A model generated the notes under the pieces. It saw only the letters and a list, made by a program, of their open reading frames with translations, searched no databases and was not told the DNA's origin. From assembly GCA_035771165.1 (NCBI GenBank), contig JAWNZC010000299.1, positions 394,001 through 458,000 of the forward strand: a stretch of DNA of 64,000 bases, written 5' to 3'. Shown piece after piece: positions 19,108 to 30,253 of this stretch (the first letter of the stretch is position 1; every line of letters begins with the position of its first letter). Position numbers and translations under genes: made by a program. The stretch comes from Paragorgia papillata (lineage: Eukaryota; Cnidaria; Anthozoa; Scleralcyonacea; Coralliidae).

Positions 19108-19747
19108 GCAATATATATTTTACACTAAATTTGTGTTGGATATTCTGTGTGTACCCGGAAGTGATCAGCGTGAGTAAAACGGAAAAAGTATTTTTACAGC
19201 GGGGAAAAAAACAAAAACATACCATATATGGTCATCGTGGGTAGCCCTACCGGAAGGGGCGTCAGTCAATATACACGGCCATATACGTCACGACACACCC
19301 GCAATCACTTCATTCGACAAGATGGTAGTGTGTCGTGCAGAGCTCCGTCTCTTCGATCGGTGAGAAAAAACTTTTTTTTCTATGTTTTTTTCTTAAATCT
19401 CTATATACATAGTTTTTTTCTACAAAAATGTTTTATAAAATTAAAATAAATTTTGTTTCTCTAAAATTCTTAAAATATGCATGGTATGTGACACACATAC
19501 ACGTAAGAAAATAGTGAATATGTTCCGTAAACGCGTCTACGTGTATCGATCCCACACACGTAAGTTCTCTCTCAAATACATTTAACTTTTTTCTATTTTT
19601 CAATTCATTTATTTTTCTAGTTTTTTTCGAAAATACAAATCCACCCTCCTAACCTACTAAAAATTCCATATATAATAAGGAGCCAACACCTACTCTCGAT
19701 CTCCCCCCGTACAAACAATATAATCAAATCTTTTTCCGATTTTTTCA
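19108..19747. other. right end region of the provirus, with hairpin
   Basis: No gene is seen. A 10-bp inverted repeat CACGACACAC (19289-19298) and GTGTGTCGTG (19328-19337) can form a hairpin with a 29-base loop. Further ACACGTA/TACGTGT pairs lie at 19497-19560. Base composition changes near 19640-19700, which I take as the right border of the provirus. Confidence 0.35.
19222..19231. promoter_or_regulatory. CArG-like palindrome CCATATATGG
   Basis: A perfect CC(A/T)6GG box within ATACCATATATGGTCAT, 123 bp to the right of the previous site. No credible gene follows on the plus strand, so it may serve the leftward promoter or the element terminus. Confidence 0.45.
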
Positions 19748-20014
19748 TTGGCTAACCAATTATCATACGAGTCTGGCATTGGCTTAGAGCTAGTGCCAGG
19801 CTCCAACACATTAAAAAAAGTAGTATTATATATACCACTACTAATGGCTCATAACACCAAAACTGAGACATTTCCACTAAAAAAGATCTCATTAAGCGGA
19901 TCTAGAAAAGACGAGCTGTACCGATCCAGCAAATCAATGTTCTCGAAAAACTCATCTTTCGCATATCTGTGCGCAAGGAGAGTCATAAATCGTGACATCG
20001 CTGATGTAACCGTG
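19748..20014 (+). pseudogene. left fragment of the PolB-helicase replicon protein
   Basis: An open frame (MANQLSYESGIGLEL) that runs directly into the terminus of the 17-kb element at 20015. Immediately beyond that element, at 37110, a frame continues in matching phase once the element and one 6-bp target copy are discounted. The segment is thus the N-terminal part of the replicon protein encoded at 37.1-40.6 kb. No motif is present in this part. Base composition is higher in GC than the provirus to the left, which agrees with a separate origin. Confidence 0.6.
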
Positions 20015-21147
20015 AGTAGATAGGCCACAGGTATAGTACAGCTGAGTCAGAATTTTTCAGGAGCTCTTACCCCTAGATTTTAGTTACCAGGGCTGTCCGC
20101 GTGAGCCCTGTCCGCGCGCATGTGAACCGGAAATACGTGTTTGATTAGAAAAACCGGTTTTTGACAAGTATAAGGTTTAGAAACGGAAATAGGTTTAATG
20201 GAAATTTGTAGCAATGTTTGAGACCATTTTAAAAGAGTCAAAAAATGGGAAAAAACCTAGTTGTTTTGTGACAAGTGATTAGAACACAACTTCAAAGTTT
20301 TGTAAGGAGAACACTGTAAACGATGGCAAGTAACATATGTGAAGTACCTGGCGATGTTGGTGATGAAGGAAGATTTCTGAGTCATCGACAGAAGGTGATT
20401 GAAGACAAACTATTAAATTGTTATGCCGACGAAGTTGCTTCAAACATATCAGGCTTGGTATTGAAGAATTGTAATGGCTGCCGTATCGACCATCCTTCAC
20501 AGAGGCAACACGACTGTTTAATGATGGAATCAGATGAACGAATTTGGTTGTACTTTGACGTGACGTTGGAAACAGTTTCTGAAGCGAAAATTGTCGAAAA
20601 GTTTATGAACTCTTTACATGACATGAAACCACAAGTTAATGGACTTGAACTACTAAAATATACTTGCAAAGACCGCGAGTATTACTTTGTTCGAAACAGA
20701 GACAACGTCTTAAAATCCAAACTTTTAATCTTGTATAAAGTACGATGTTGAAATGTCTCCTGAGCCATGTAATATTCCTAAACATGATACAATAAACAAA
20801 ACCTGATTTAATATACTATGACTGGTCCAATTTTGTTAAACTATGGGGTAACCCGCTTATTGATGCGAATGTTGTTGTTTTTTCCAAGTTATATTTTGAA
20901 CATTCATGTACATGTACAAATTTGAACGAAGAAAGGTAATTATAGTCAATATTGTGATTTAGCATTAAGTGCATATCATTAGCTTTTGACTAATTGTTTA
21001 TACATCAGACATATACATTATCCGTCAACAATGGTTAATGGGTAGGTTTCGATCGAGGTGAGGGGATATCCGGTCAAATTGTTAGACCTTGTTCCTAATG
21101 TCATTAAGGTATTTTCCCAGTAATTACTTACCAGGTGTTTGCAAAAT
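20015..21147 (+). repeat. left terminal inverted repeat of the 17-kb element
   Basis: About 1.13 kb matching the right arm 35980-37103 in inverse orientation, with scattered substitutions and small indels. The inner limit is near CCAGGTGTTTGCAAAAT. It contains a 142-codon gene. Confidence 0.8.
20323..20751 (+). CDS. 142-aa TIR-borne protein with Cys/His motif
   Basis: Begins MASNICEVPGDVGDEGRF. The centre contains NCNGCRIDHPSQRQHDCLM, a C-x2-C-x3-H-x3-Q-x2-H-x-C arrangement that looks zinc-binding and that I recall from many invertebrate virus-like ORFs of unknown role. The gene lies wholly inside the terminal inverted repeat, so the element carries two copies. This left copy is intact; the right copy is frameshifted near its C-terminus. 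The duplicated dosage may matter or may be a by-product of TIR growth. Confidence 0.6.
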   Translation: MASNICEVPGDVGDEGRFLSHRQKVIEDKLLNCYADEVASNISGLVLKNCNGCRIDHPSQRQHDCLMMESDERIWLYFDVTLETVSEAKIVEKFMNSLHDMKPQVNGLELLKYTCKDREYYFVRNRDNVLKSKLLILYKVRC

Positions 21148-21688
21148 TTTAACTTTAAGTCTGTTGCACTTTGAAGTGGATATAATTTGAACCTTAACTT
21201 AGGGTATACATTAATGTATGCAAAAGGCGCCATTATATACATGTCGACTATAAGCATTATAATATTTGTTGTTGATGTTGAAATTGTGTCTTGGTTCTCA
21301 GTAAACGTTTATCTCGCCAATATTTTTAACTGTATTCTTGAAAATAAAACTGTTTAACGTCGGTTTTATCGTTCTTAACTGTGTATACTATTGCACTGTC
21401 GTCAAATAGACAATTGGGGGGGGGGGGAAATATGCGACAACTTTGTTTGGAACACAGACATATTGTCTTAAGCGTAAAACTCGGAATCTTGTATAATATT
21501 TGTGCGTACTGTTACACTGATGCGAAGGAGACATCGTAGGAAAAAAGCAGGAGACATGTAAACTTGTATCGGTATTACAAATGTACTTAGCCTTAGGAAT
21601 ATGAAAGATACTGTATTAGATTATTGAACCGACCATACACTGAACTTTCACTTATTTGAATGTAGAATTGGGTCATTCACCAACCTTT
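20752..21688. other. inner TIR and spacer
   Basis: Non-coding remainder of the left TIR to 21147, then spacer with a G10-type tract near 21417-21428. No gene is recognised before the LINE 3' end at 21689. Confidence 0.4.
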
Positions 21689-24600
21689 TTTTTTTTAGAA
21701 AACTTTATTTAAACACGCTGACCCCGTCAACCGAAGCTGATTTCCACAAGGGGCGTGTACAAAAGAAGTATACAGATATAGAATTTAAAAGCTATTTACA
21801 TAAAATATATAAGATATATAGTATTAAATGAACTAACTTAATTAACTAGTATAGTAATCTATTTACAGGTACAGCTATAATTGCATTAGCTATCAATGTG
21901 AGTAGCGATTTTCTTTCGAAAGGAAGAAAGTGATTTGTTTTCTCTAATTTCTTTTGGAATAGAATTCCAAAGGTATGCTCCATCATACATAAAACTTTTT
22001 TTCATATTATTAGTACGCGGTTGCGGTAAACAAAGACTACTTGAAATGTTCCGAAGTTTGTAGTTTGTCATCTCACCTTTATATGTGAAAAGATTAGTGA
22101 GTGACTTAGGACCCATTTTATTTAATAATTTGTACATGAGTTTTGCTTTAGCTTTCTTCCTTCTGCTTTAAGTGGCTTCCAGCCCAATGCTTGCAGAGCA
22201 ACAGAGTGATCTGTGTCATTGGTCATATTCATGATAATTCGAGCAGCTCTATTTTGGAGTTTTTGGAGTCTTTTTGATTGTGTTTCACCGAACACATCCC
22301 ATACTTCACAGCAGTAATCGAAGTATGGGCGAACAATTGCATTATAAACAGACAGAAGTGTTTGCTTATCAGCAACTTCTTTTAGACGTCGAAGAGCCGA
22401 GATTCCGGATGTTATTTTCTTGCAAATATTCTCAGTGTTACTCTTCCAAGATAAATGCTGGTCAATTGTCACTCCAAGAGTTTTGGATTCAAAAACTTGT
22501 TCAACTGATTCGTTTTCAATTTTAACATTTAGTTGCAAATTTGAAATATTTTTAATGAGTTGTTTTGAACCAATTAACATAAACTCAGTCTTAGCTACGT
22601 TTAGGCTAAGTTTATTGGCGATTAACCATTTTCTAAGATTTTCCAAATCAGAATTCACTGCGGCTTCAAGATCAGTAATAGAGTCTCCAAAAGCAGTCAG
22701 GTTTGTGGCATCAGCAAACATCCTAGGTTTTGTTTTATATAGGCATTGAGGCAAATCATTAATATATAATAGAAAAAATAGTGGCCCTAAAATAGAGCCT
22801 TGTGGTACACCACATTTGATCAATTTCTCTGATGAAATAGATCCTTGTATTTGGCATTTTTGGCTTCTATTTGAGAGATAAGATTTGAGAAAAGATACAG
22901 CTTGCCCTTTTACTCCATAGAGCTCTAGTTTTCTCAATAGAATGTGATGATCAACAGTATCAAATGCTTTTTTCAAGTCAATTAAGACTACTAAGTTAAA
23001 CTTTTTCCGGTCTAAATTCATATACCAGTCATTTGTACAGTCCAGTAATGCTGTAGCTGTAGAGTGAAATTTTCGAAAACCAAATTGACAATCACTTAGA
23101 AGTCCAAATTTGGTTAAATAATTATACAGTTGATCATACATAATTCGTTCCATAATTTTGCTAATGGCTGGCAAAACTGAAATTGGTCTGTAGTTTCCTG
23201 GCACGTTTCGTTGACCATTTTTATAGAGGTATTACTCTAGCCATTTTCCATTCATCAGGGAAAAAGGATAAAGTAATTGCCTGATTGAAAATGTATGTCA
23301 ATGAATCTGATATTGCAGGTGCAGCTAATTTAATAATTTTACAAGAAATCTTATCAACACCTGTGGCTTTATTGCTAGAAAGACCATGCAACAGATGGTA
23401 GACATTCCTGACAGTGACTGGCTGGAATGCAGTGAATTCTGATTTAGCATTCTCGACATATGTTTCAAAGTTGAAATTTGAAGTATCAATTTTGCTAGCT
23501 AGATTAGGGCCAATATTTGAAAAATAATCATTAAAGCCTTCTGCAATATCTTTGGCATTTGTCAAGCTATTTTCACCTAGTTTTAACTCATTTACCACTG
23601 TTGGTTTGCTTTGTCTACCTAATACATTGTTTATAGTTTTCCACGCCTCTTTAGGATTGCATTTTTGACCAGCAATTTTCGTGGAGTAATAATCTTTTTT
23701 AGCATTTCTTAGCTGTATATTGACTTTGTTTCTTGTTGTTTTATAATTTAACCAGTCTATTTCTAGGTTTGTAATAATGGCTTTTCTTTTTAGTCTGTCC
23801 CTTGTGTTTATAAGTTCCTTTATCGCACTTGTAATCCAAGGAACTTTTTTTGTTCTAATCTTTTTGTGTTGAAGTGGTGCATGTTTATCTAAGACCTCTA
23901 AGAATAATTTCTTCCAAATTTCCCACATAGCGTTTGGATCTTCAGCGAAAAAATACACATTTTCCCAGGGTTGTCGCATCAGGTCCTCAACAAATTTTTG
24001 ATGATCAAATTTTTTCATATTTCTAATCTCAACTTTGTTTTCTTGTTTTTTAATAACAGAAATTTTCCTTATTGCAAACACTAAACTATGGTCGCTTATT
24101 CCGGTATGGATAACACCAGAATCAGAAATTTTCTCTGGTGTATTAGTAACTATATGATCGATGAGACTGGAGGTTGTCATAGTTACACGAGTAGCTTCAT
24201 CGATCAATTGTGATAATTGATACAACTCATACAATGACTTTATTTTCTTTGTTGGAATGTTGGAATCTTTATCTGTTTTAAGCATATCACAGTTTAGATC
24301 ACCCAGAATATAAATTTCTTTATTTTCATCATCAATAGCTTTGATTAATTTTTCAAACTGATCAAAGAATTCAGATGATGCATTTGGTGGTCTATAAACT
24401 GTTGTAACAAGAAATGGTCTGCTATGTGGCTTAATAATTTCTACACAAACAGCCTCTAGTTCAGAGGGAATCAGATCTTGTCTTATAATGTAGTTGATGG
24501 AGCTACGCAAGTAGATACAAACTCCACCCCCATTTCTTGATCTATCTTTTCTAATTATATCATAATCGTTAAGGTGAATCATACTATCAGTTATACTTTT
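21689..24600 (-). mobile_element. 5'-truncated CR1/L2-type LINE
   Basis: A non-LTR retrotransposon in minus orientation. The 3' end is a T-run at about 21689-21699 (poly-A on the minus strand) and the 5' end is truncated inside the endonuclease domain near 24600. It encodes endonuclease then reverse transcriptase, followed by a short C-terminal region. It was inserted into the 17-kb element after that element formed, since it lies only in the left arm. Confidence 0.85.
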
Positions 24601-24633
24601 CAGTTCCTGTCGCTTGCTTTCAGCGGAAAACAA
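21886..24633 (-). pseudogene. LINE ORF2: APE endonuclease and reverse transcriptase, near-intact
   Basis: Three consecutive frames. 23221-24633 holds the endonuclease (YILGDLNCDML, SLIDHIVTN, ISDHSLVFA) and linker; its first about 12 residues are not LINE. 22122-23204 holds RT motifs (NYRPISVLPAISKIMER, LIDLKKAFDTVDH, GVPQGSILGPLFFLLYIND). 21886-22137 is the C-terminal tail (KSFMYDGAYLWNSIPKEIR). The catalytic box reads FADATNLT (residues 163-170 of the RT frame) where FADD is required: one codon GAC changed to GCC at 22707-22709. Two frameshifts (about 22130 and 23212) plus this substitution make it inactive. It acts, when intact, by target-primed reverse transcription. Confidence 0.88.
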
Positions 24634-26500
24634 TCCTTCGAGTTAAATCGCGATGACGGAAAGCGAATTGTCTGATTCACATATTGACACAGCAAATATG
24701 TCCGGTTTCGGAGTACGGAAGATCCCTGAACAAGTTTGAAAACTGCGCCAATATATTTGAAACAAGAAAAACGATAATTTGATATGCAGATATTTTTCGT
24801 TGGTAATACAAACAATGCTTGGTATTTTATATAATGACCTTTTGTTTTACGAAGATTAAGTTATTAATGTTCTTGGCTAATTGTTTTGGTAAATTGCACG
24901 AACAGTTGTTTCCTGTCTATTTTCCTATGGTCAAAATGTTAAAAACATCGTTTTACAACACAAGATTATGCATGTGTGAAATATTTAACGAATTGAATCC
25001 TCGTCATGAATCCTCATGTACTCTGATGTGCTCGTAAGATGTTTCTTTCTTTACATTACCTTCTTGTGAATTGATATTTCCGAAGTTCAGTTTTCAGTAA
25101 ACACTGACCAACACTTGCATGTACATTAGTTTAATCGGACTAAGGACAGTTTGATTATTTGTGTACTTGTTTATGAAATTTGAAAAAGTGAACAGTATAC
25201 ACTTTGTACAAAAATATGTTTCACGTTAAAAAAAATATTTCAACACATTTAAACTTGTGATGAACTTAAACACTTTAGGGGTGGAAAACTTTTTCCAATA
25301 CGAGAAAGTGTTTGCAATTTTTGATCGAAACAATATTTTGTTATCTTGGGTTCTTCGTTGAGCCTGTATATGTTTTTTATTTGTTATGAAGATCCTGTTT
25401 AGTCTTCGTACGATTCTTACTATTTTGGCCCGGAGCGGCCCGATGGCCCGGCACATCACTTCCTTACCACAGATTGTGATGAGACATGTTACATTTCTCC
25501 CCAATTTGGTACAAAGTTCAGGCAACAGAACTTTAGTCTAAAAACCCATTGTATTTAATCTGCAAGTGTTGTGGGTTATGTTTGAACATGTTTCGGACAA
25601 GAACAGGCATGCCCACCATACGTCATACTGTACTCCGGTGAACTTGCCCATTTATTAGAAGTGCCCTCATGTCTGACATTTACCTGTTAATTTACATTGC
25701 AAAACATACTAATCATTGTATCTATATGTTATCATTTTGAAATAAAAAATAAACTCGCTTATGTCTCGTTCATGTGTTCTCCGTTAGTTGTAATGAGTGA
25801 AGAAAACTACAAAATCACATTGTTATAAAATTTAAACAAGGTGTACGACATGAAACCTTATAAACGTGTAAACCTTTGCATAATCAATTTCACTTCTTTA
25901 ACCATTAAAAAGTTATGCGACATATTTTTTCAATGTTAAAGAAAAATCATAAAGTCATAAAGTGTTAACCGAGAAGGAAAAAAGACAAATGATTTTTTTT
26001 GTACGAGTATTTCGTTGTACCCTTTTTAAATTGTTTGGTGTTTCTTTAAGAACGGTTAGTTTTAAAATCTTGTCTTATTTAGATGTATTATTGCCCGATT
26101 AGGCCCTAATTGGCCCTGTCGATACTTTTATGGCCTGAACTACACGAAGACAATATAATTGTCTAAAACGGTGAGGAAAGAGTTCCCATTCATACAATTT
26201 CATTTCTTTAATCAAGTTAAAAAGTTATGTGACATTTTTCAATATCAAAGAGAAATCATGAAATCAAGTGTTGACCAACAAGGTAAAAGACAAATGACGT
26301 GTTTTTTTTGTACGAATATTTCGTTGTACCGTTTTTAAGTTTTGGTGGTTCTCAAAAGAACCTTTAGTTTTAAAATATTGTCTTAATTAAATGTAGGATG
26401 TCTTCGTTGTCGCTCTAACCATCTTCCAAAAACTTTCAACTTCTACTTTTGGGCAGTGAGAAAATACGTTCACCTTTGTATGATTTCCACATGTCTCTTG
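24634..26500. other. AT-rich non-coding interior of the 17-kb element
   Basis: No gene is recognised. It contains a tandem duplication (about 25890-26090 and 26200-26400) and the GGCCC-rich stretch at 26096-26120 that has an inverted counterpart at 34040-34075. Confidence 0.4.
25890..26400 (+). repeat. two-copy tandem duplication, about 310-bp period
   Basis: The segments around 25917-26090 and 26228-26395 share a long imperfect match, including GACAAATGA, TTTTTTGTACGA, TATTTCGTTGTACC and AGTTTTAAAAT in the same order. Divergence is moderate, so the duplication is not recent. Confidence 0.65.
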
Positions 26501-26890
26501 TCATACTAAATCCTCCATCAACATTGTTGCTTTTAGACAGCCAAACTTTCCCAAAACCAAAGACGGTATCCCAAGACATGTCAAAACATCACGCTCCAGG
26601 TGACCACCTTTATAGGCGATTGCCGAATTTTCACCAATCTTAATTTTGCAGTAGAACTGGACGATTATGTTCTCCAAGCAGTCGATCTTGTATTCGGAGG
26701 AACGTCTAAAGGTAAATGGTGCACATTCGCCTGTACCCATTTGCAGCTAAACCTGTCCTTCCCCGACAAATCACTCCACGTTTTATCATTGTCAACGAAA
26801 AAATGACAAAGCTTTGCCGTCTCCAGTTTTCCGAAGACCAAGTTCTTTACAGTAGAACTTTTTACCTATGTTAAAACCATCCATGTCCAT
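26501..26890 (-). pseudogene. relic of the YKGG nuclease-like family
   Basis: From about 26890 leftward the minus strand reads VAIMDMDGFNIGKKF and CKELGLRKT, then shifts frame, then continues at 26740 to AYKGGHLERDVLTCLGIP and GKFGCLKATM. This is the same motif order as the provirus gene at 14215-14751. A frameshift and stops near 26780-26800 break it. The D-x-D start and the YKGG/GIP block would fit an RNase H-like nuclease, which is inference. Its presence in both elements suggests that the family travels with Polinton-class DNA. Confidence 0.5.
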
Positions 26891-27187
26891 TATAGCGACA
26901 ACGTTGTCTAACTTTGTCATGTTCGCACTGTACAAACTTTCGCACGAAAAAAGTAATAATTATGAAGAGAGATAGAGAGAGCATCTGAATAGAGATGTCA
27001 TTGGGGGTGCTGCAGGAACTTTTATACTGTAGTAGAAAGCATAGGAAGTGCGCATGTCAACAAGACAAAATAATATTTTAAAAAATACACAGAAAGGTCT
27101 AAACAAGTTATAGATCGCATGCAGTATACGGGGCTTATATAACAATACAAGTGACCGTAAGTGACAGGTCGGGTCAACGTCTAAAAC

Positions 27188-27560
27188 ATGGGTCGTACAC
27201 GTAGAAACTGTCCTGTTTTTGACTGTGGAAGTAATCTCGCTAGGTTAGCAAACCATTTGGATCAAATACATGGCATGGACATAGAAGAGAGACTAAAATG
27301 GTGCAAAATTGGGCTATGTTTACCTTGACAAAGTGAAGAAAACATTACAGATGAACAGGGGGTAGATATAGAGGAAACATTGGAGAAACGTCTAAAGCAC
27401 CAAGAAGAAATGGAAACAAAGTGTTATACTTATTTAAAAGAACAGAACGGGAAAATAGCAATAAGTGAACCGAGACGAACGTCTAAACGTGAGACAGGGG
27501 AAACACAGGAGTTAGATCACAAAAGTATACAGTCGACAGTTGCAAGAAGTGGTTTTGCTA
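27188..27560 (+). pseudogene. C2H2-type zinc-finger/coiled-coil gene, copy A
   Basis: ATG 27188 opens MGRTRRNCPVFDCGSN and RLANHLDQIHGM, a single CxxxxC..HxxxxH finger, ending at a stop near 27328. Coding continues in another frame with a charged coiled coil (EEMETKCYTYLKEQNGKIA) to about 27560. An inverted paralogue lies at 29191-29543. A probable sequence-specific DNA-binding protein, now broken by a stop or frameshift at about 27325. Confidence 0.55.
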
Positions 27561-27686
27561 TTAGACACATTGTTACTAACATACTTTTTTATTTAATGAA
27601 CTTTTTATGTACACGCTTATTACAGAAAACATGATAGATTATAAAAAAAAGTAACAATCTTGTTTGTTGGTAATATTTTGAGAGTG

Positions 27687-27959
27687 TCAAATTGTTAAGC
27701 CTTGACTAGAGTTTGATGGCAATTCGTTATCCCATTCTATTACAAAATTAAGAATATCTTGTTCGGTCCACCCAGATATGAGTTTGGGACACAAATATTC
27801 TTCACAGGGTTTAGGCTCCATGAGATAACAGTCAACGTTCAGCAGATCCAAGTGGCGGATGAGAGCTACTTGCTGTTGTTCTTCGTTAAACACAAACATT
27901 TCTTCTAAAAATTCCAGTTCTTCAGTTTTACAATCATCAATTAGTATCTTCAGGTCCAT
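27687..27959 (-). CDS. 90-aa acidic protein of unknown function
   Basis: Starts MDLKILIDDCKTEELEF and is Glu/Leu-rich with four Cys (DVDCYLMEPKPCEEYLCP includes three). It looks alpha-helical, with SGWTEQDILNFVIEWD near the end. It lies between the inverted zinc-finger copies. No family is recognised; it could be chance in AT-rich DNA, but the codon pattern is coherent. Confidence 0.35.
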   Translation of the reverse strand: MDLKILIDDCKTEELEFLEEMFVFNEEQQQVALIRHLDLLNVDCYLMEPKPCEEYLCPKLISGWTEQDILNFVIEWDNELPSNSSQGLTI

Positions 27960-28295
27960 CTTCTATTCACGAAAATAAATAAATCAGTACAGTCAACGGG
28001 GAACATTCATTAGAGTCGACACCTCAGTATAACACCAAAAGAAAAAAACGTACCGAATTTGTGCACTTGAACTATTATGATATAGTCGAACCTTGGTCGG
28101 AGCTAGTCTTTAGCAAAATATTCTCGTTCTCGTTTGGTCCAGCTGCCGTGCTAATATTACCACATTACAAAGTATATAGGGATTAAACTTTTATTGCATG
28201 CGATATATAACCTGTTTGTCCTCTACTAATTTTCAATTAACATAATAATGAATAAAACCATAACACGTTTTTTCCTGTTTGACATTTTCAAACGG

Positions 28296-28304
28296 TATAA
28301 AATA
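28296..28304 (+). promoter_or_regulatory. TATA box TATAAAATA
   Basis: Located 58 bp before ATG 28362, a standard distance for a TATA box with a short leader. Confidence 0.4.
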
Positions 28305-28361
28305 TAGGGGCGGTAGTTGAAAACAGTCAGTTATTTTGCTAGTTGTCATTTGGAGACAAAC

Positions 28362-28679
28362 ATGACTTCAATGAGTAATGCTTGTTGTGTTCCACCATTT
28401 GATTTTCGTGAAGTGCTTTATAACAATGTTTTAAGGCTCCGTTATCTAAGAACAGGAGTTGATAGCAAAGAAGTGATTTTCGAAGTAGTCAAGAAAGGAT
28501 ATCCTAATATTGTTGGTGTACGCTACTTAAGAACATATGTTGGGAGTGATGAAGTTAAACCCAGTGATTTGCACAAAATTGTTTATTTTGATGCTGATTT
28601 GAAGTTGACTGTAATGGAGGAAGAGCCAAAAAAGAAGAAAAAACGGCTGGAAAATGAAAGGTGGAAAAATAAGAAATGA
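28362..28679 (+). CDS. 105-aa protein with internal RYLRT repeat
   Basis: ATG 28362 (MTSMSNACCVPPF) follows a TATA box. The protein has two similar blocks, RLRYLRTGVDSKEV and GVRYLRTYVGSDEV, then a lysine-rich tail (EEEPKKKKKRLENERW) resembling a nuclear localisation signal. The duplication suggests a small repeated fold. It lies at the centre of symmetry between the inverted zinc-finger copies. The function is unknown. Confidence 0.5.
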   Translation: MTSMSNACCVPPFDFREVLYNNVLRLRYLRTGVDSKEVIFEVVKKGYPNIVGVRYLRTYVGSDEVKPSDLHKIVYFDADLKLTVMEEEPKKKKKRLENERWKNKK

Positions 28680-29190
28680 GAGAATAGTGAAGGTCATGTC
28701 ATGGGCACTAAAAACGTTAGAACATTTACTCGGTCATCTATAAAAAAACAACCTTGTGTGTCTACAACAGCGACAAGTAGAAAGAAACCTGTAGCAATGA
28801 CAGTACCTGAAGTGATACAGATTGACTGAATTAAGATACATCGTGTAACTGTATTGATTTTAACTTAAATGTGTTTGAAATATGTTCAAATCTAAGCAAC
28901 ACTAAAATTACTGTTTTACATTTTACCACACTTTCTTTTTGCTTCTGTCTCAACATTTTCTTTGTTGAAAATTGTTTGACGTCAAATATGCAACAAATAA
29001 CCTCAATAATTGATGACCTATAGCAATCCCCCAAATCGTTCACATCTGATATATGGTACATGTAAAACACAATCTGACAGTTGTCAAATTTTGGCAGGAT
29101 TTTTATAAAGATGTGATACTCTGTAACCTTACGGAAAAAAGAATTTAATTAAAATGCATGCAGGTAATACATCTAATAGCTGAACCACTT
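28680..29190. other. spacer
   Basis: No recognised gene. A short Lys/Thr-rich stretch after the preceding stop may be its decayed extension. Confidence 0.3.
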
Positions 29191-29543
29191 TCACGAGTTG
29201 TCGACTATACTTTTGCAATTCTGTGTTTCATCTGTTTCGCGTTTTCGAATCCGTCCTGATTTACTTGTTGCGATTTTCCCGTTCTGTTCTTTCAAATAAG
29301 TATAAAACTTTGTTTCTATTTCTTCTTGGCGCTTTAAAAGTTTCTCCACACTTCTCTCCAAACTTGGCCTGTTTTCGTCTGTATTATTATTTTCATTTTG
29401 TCGGGGTATACACAGTTCCATTTTAACCATTTACTTCTTTCCTCTCTGTCCATTCCATGTATCTGATCTAGGTGGTTTGCTAATCTAGCAAGGTTAGTAC
29501 TTCTACAACCAAAGACAGGACAGTTTCTTCGTGTACGTCCCAC
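29191..29543 (-). pseudogene. C2H2-type zinc-finger/coiled-coil gene, inverted copy B
   Basis: The minus strand reads GRTRRNCPVFGCRSTN and RLANHLDQIHGM, then shifts frame to RQEEIETKFYTYLKEQNGKIA. It is clearly paralogous to copy A at 27188-27560. The start codon is GTG where copy A has ATG, and a frameshift near 29425 separates finger and coiled coil. Copies A and B are in inverted orientation around the gene at 28362. Confidence 0.55.
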
Positions 29544-30253
29544 GTTTTACTCGGCGCTGATCTAGTGAGATGACTGTTATAGGCTACTCTATATATTGTT
29601 TTAGACCGTGTTGTTAGGTCAGATGTTCTCTATACAGACTGCTACATCTAGACCAAGGAACGCTAATTTTGTCTTTGGTACCCCAGTTTCTCGTTTAAGA
29701 AATTGTACAAATATTTTACAGTCTCTTTGCGTCGTAAAAAACTATGAAAGTAAATGAGGGCAATGTGAGCAATGATCGACAGAACTCCACGAAAGTATCA
29801 TTTATAATCTTTATGGACCACCCGGTAATGAAAAGAAAAACGCACGCTGTGTTCTTTTTTCTTGACATGGTATTTATATTTTAAGGACGGTATTCGTGTA
29901 ATTAATCCCTACTAATGAAAAACCGGTTTCCCGCATTTATATGTTTTTTACTAATACGCTTTCGTATATAGGTGAACAACTATTTGCACGCAGACGGTCG
30001 AAACGTTGTCCAGATAATGGGTTCTCGTGCAAAAGAGAAACGTGTATCCGTACGAATATATACTTGGATAAAAAAATGTCTGTTACTGTGTAAACTAGGC
30101 CAAATGTTTGAAAACGAATTAGTCTTTTGATCATACCGGTAATTGCGTTTTAACTGAGCAATAGAGTGAAGTGTTAGCTAGATAAGGTGGGGTCGTAAGA
30201 ACATCTTGTCCAAGGTATACAATTATTCCTTTACTGCAACTCATTCTTCAAAG
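29544..30253. other. spacer
   Basis: No recognised coding sequence or repeat. Confidence 0.3.

Larger units (their letters stand above)
4570..19640. mobile_element. adintovirus/Polinton-like provirus, left end truncated
   Basis: A 15-kb block of strongly AT-rich DNA with densely packed intron-less genes in alternating strand clusters: capsid, acidic protein and protease (+), small basic protein, ATPase and PolB (-), then SET and basic proteins (+), followed by orphans. Hexon-like capsid, adenain-type protease, A32/FtsK-class ATPase and protein-primed PolB together define the Polinton/adintovirus class. No retroviral-type integrase was found and the capsid gene lacks its N-terminus, so the left end is probably deleted. 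Boundaries are set by composition, not by repeats, and are approximate. Many genes contain frameshifts. Confidence 0.75.

Noticed and set aside
19228..19449. 73-codon plus-strand frame after the last CArG site
   Set aside because: It starts inside the palindrome, has no coherent composition and ends in a Phe-rich AT artefact.
4570..19640. Retroviral-type integrase expected in an adintovirus
   Set aside because: I looked for HHCC and DDE blocks in all coding frames and found none; probably lost with the left end.
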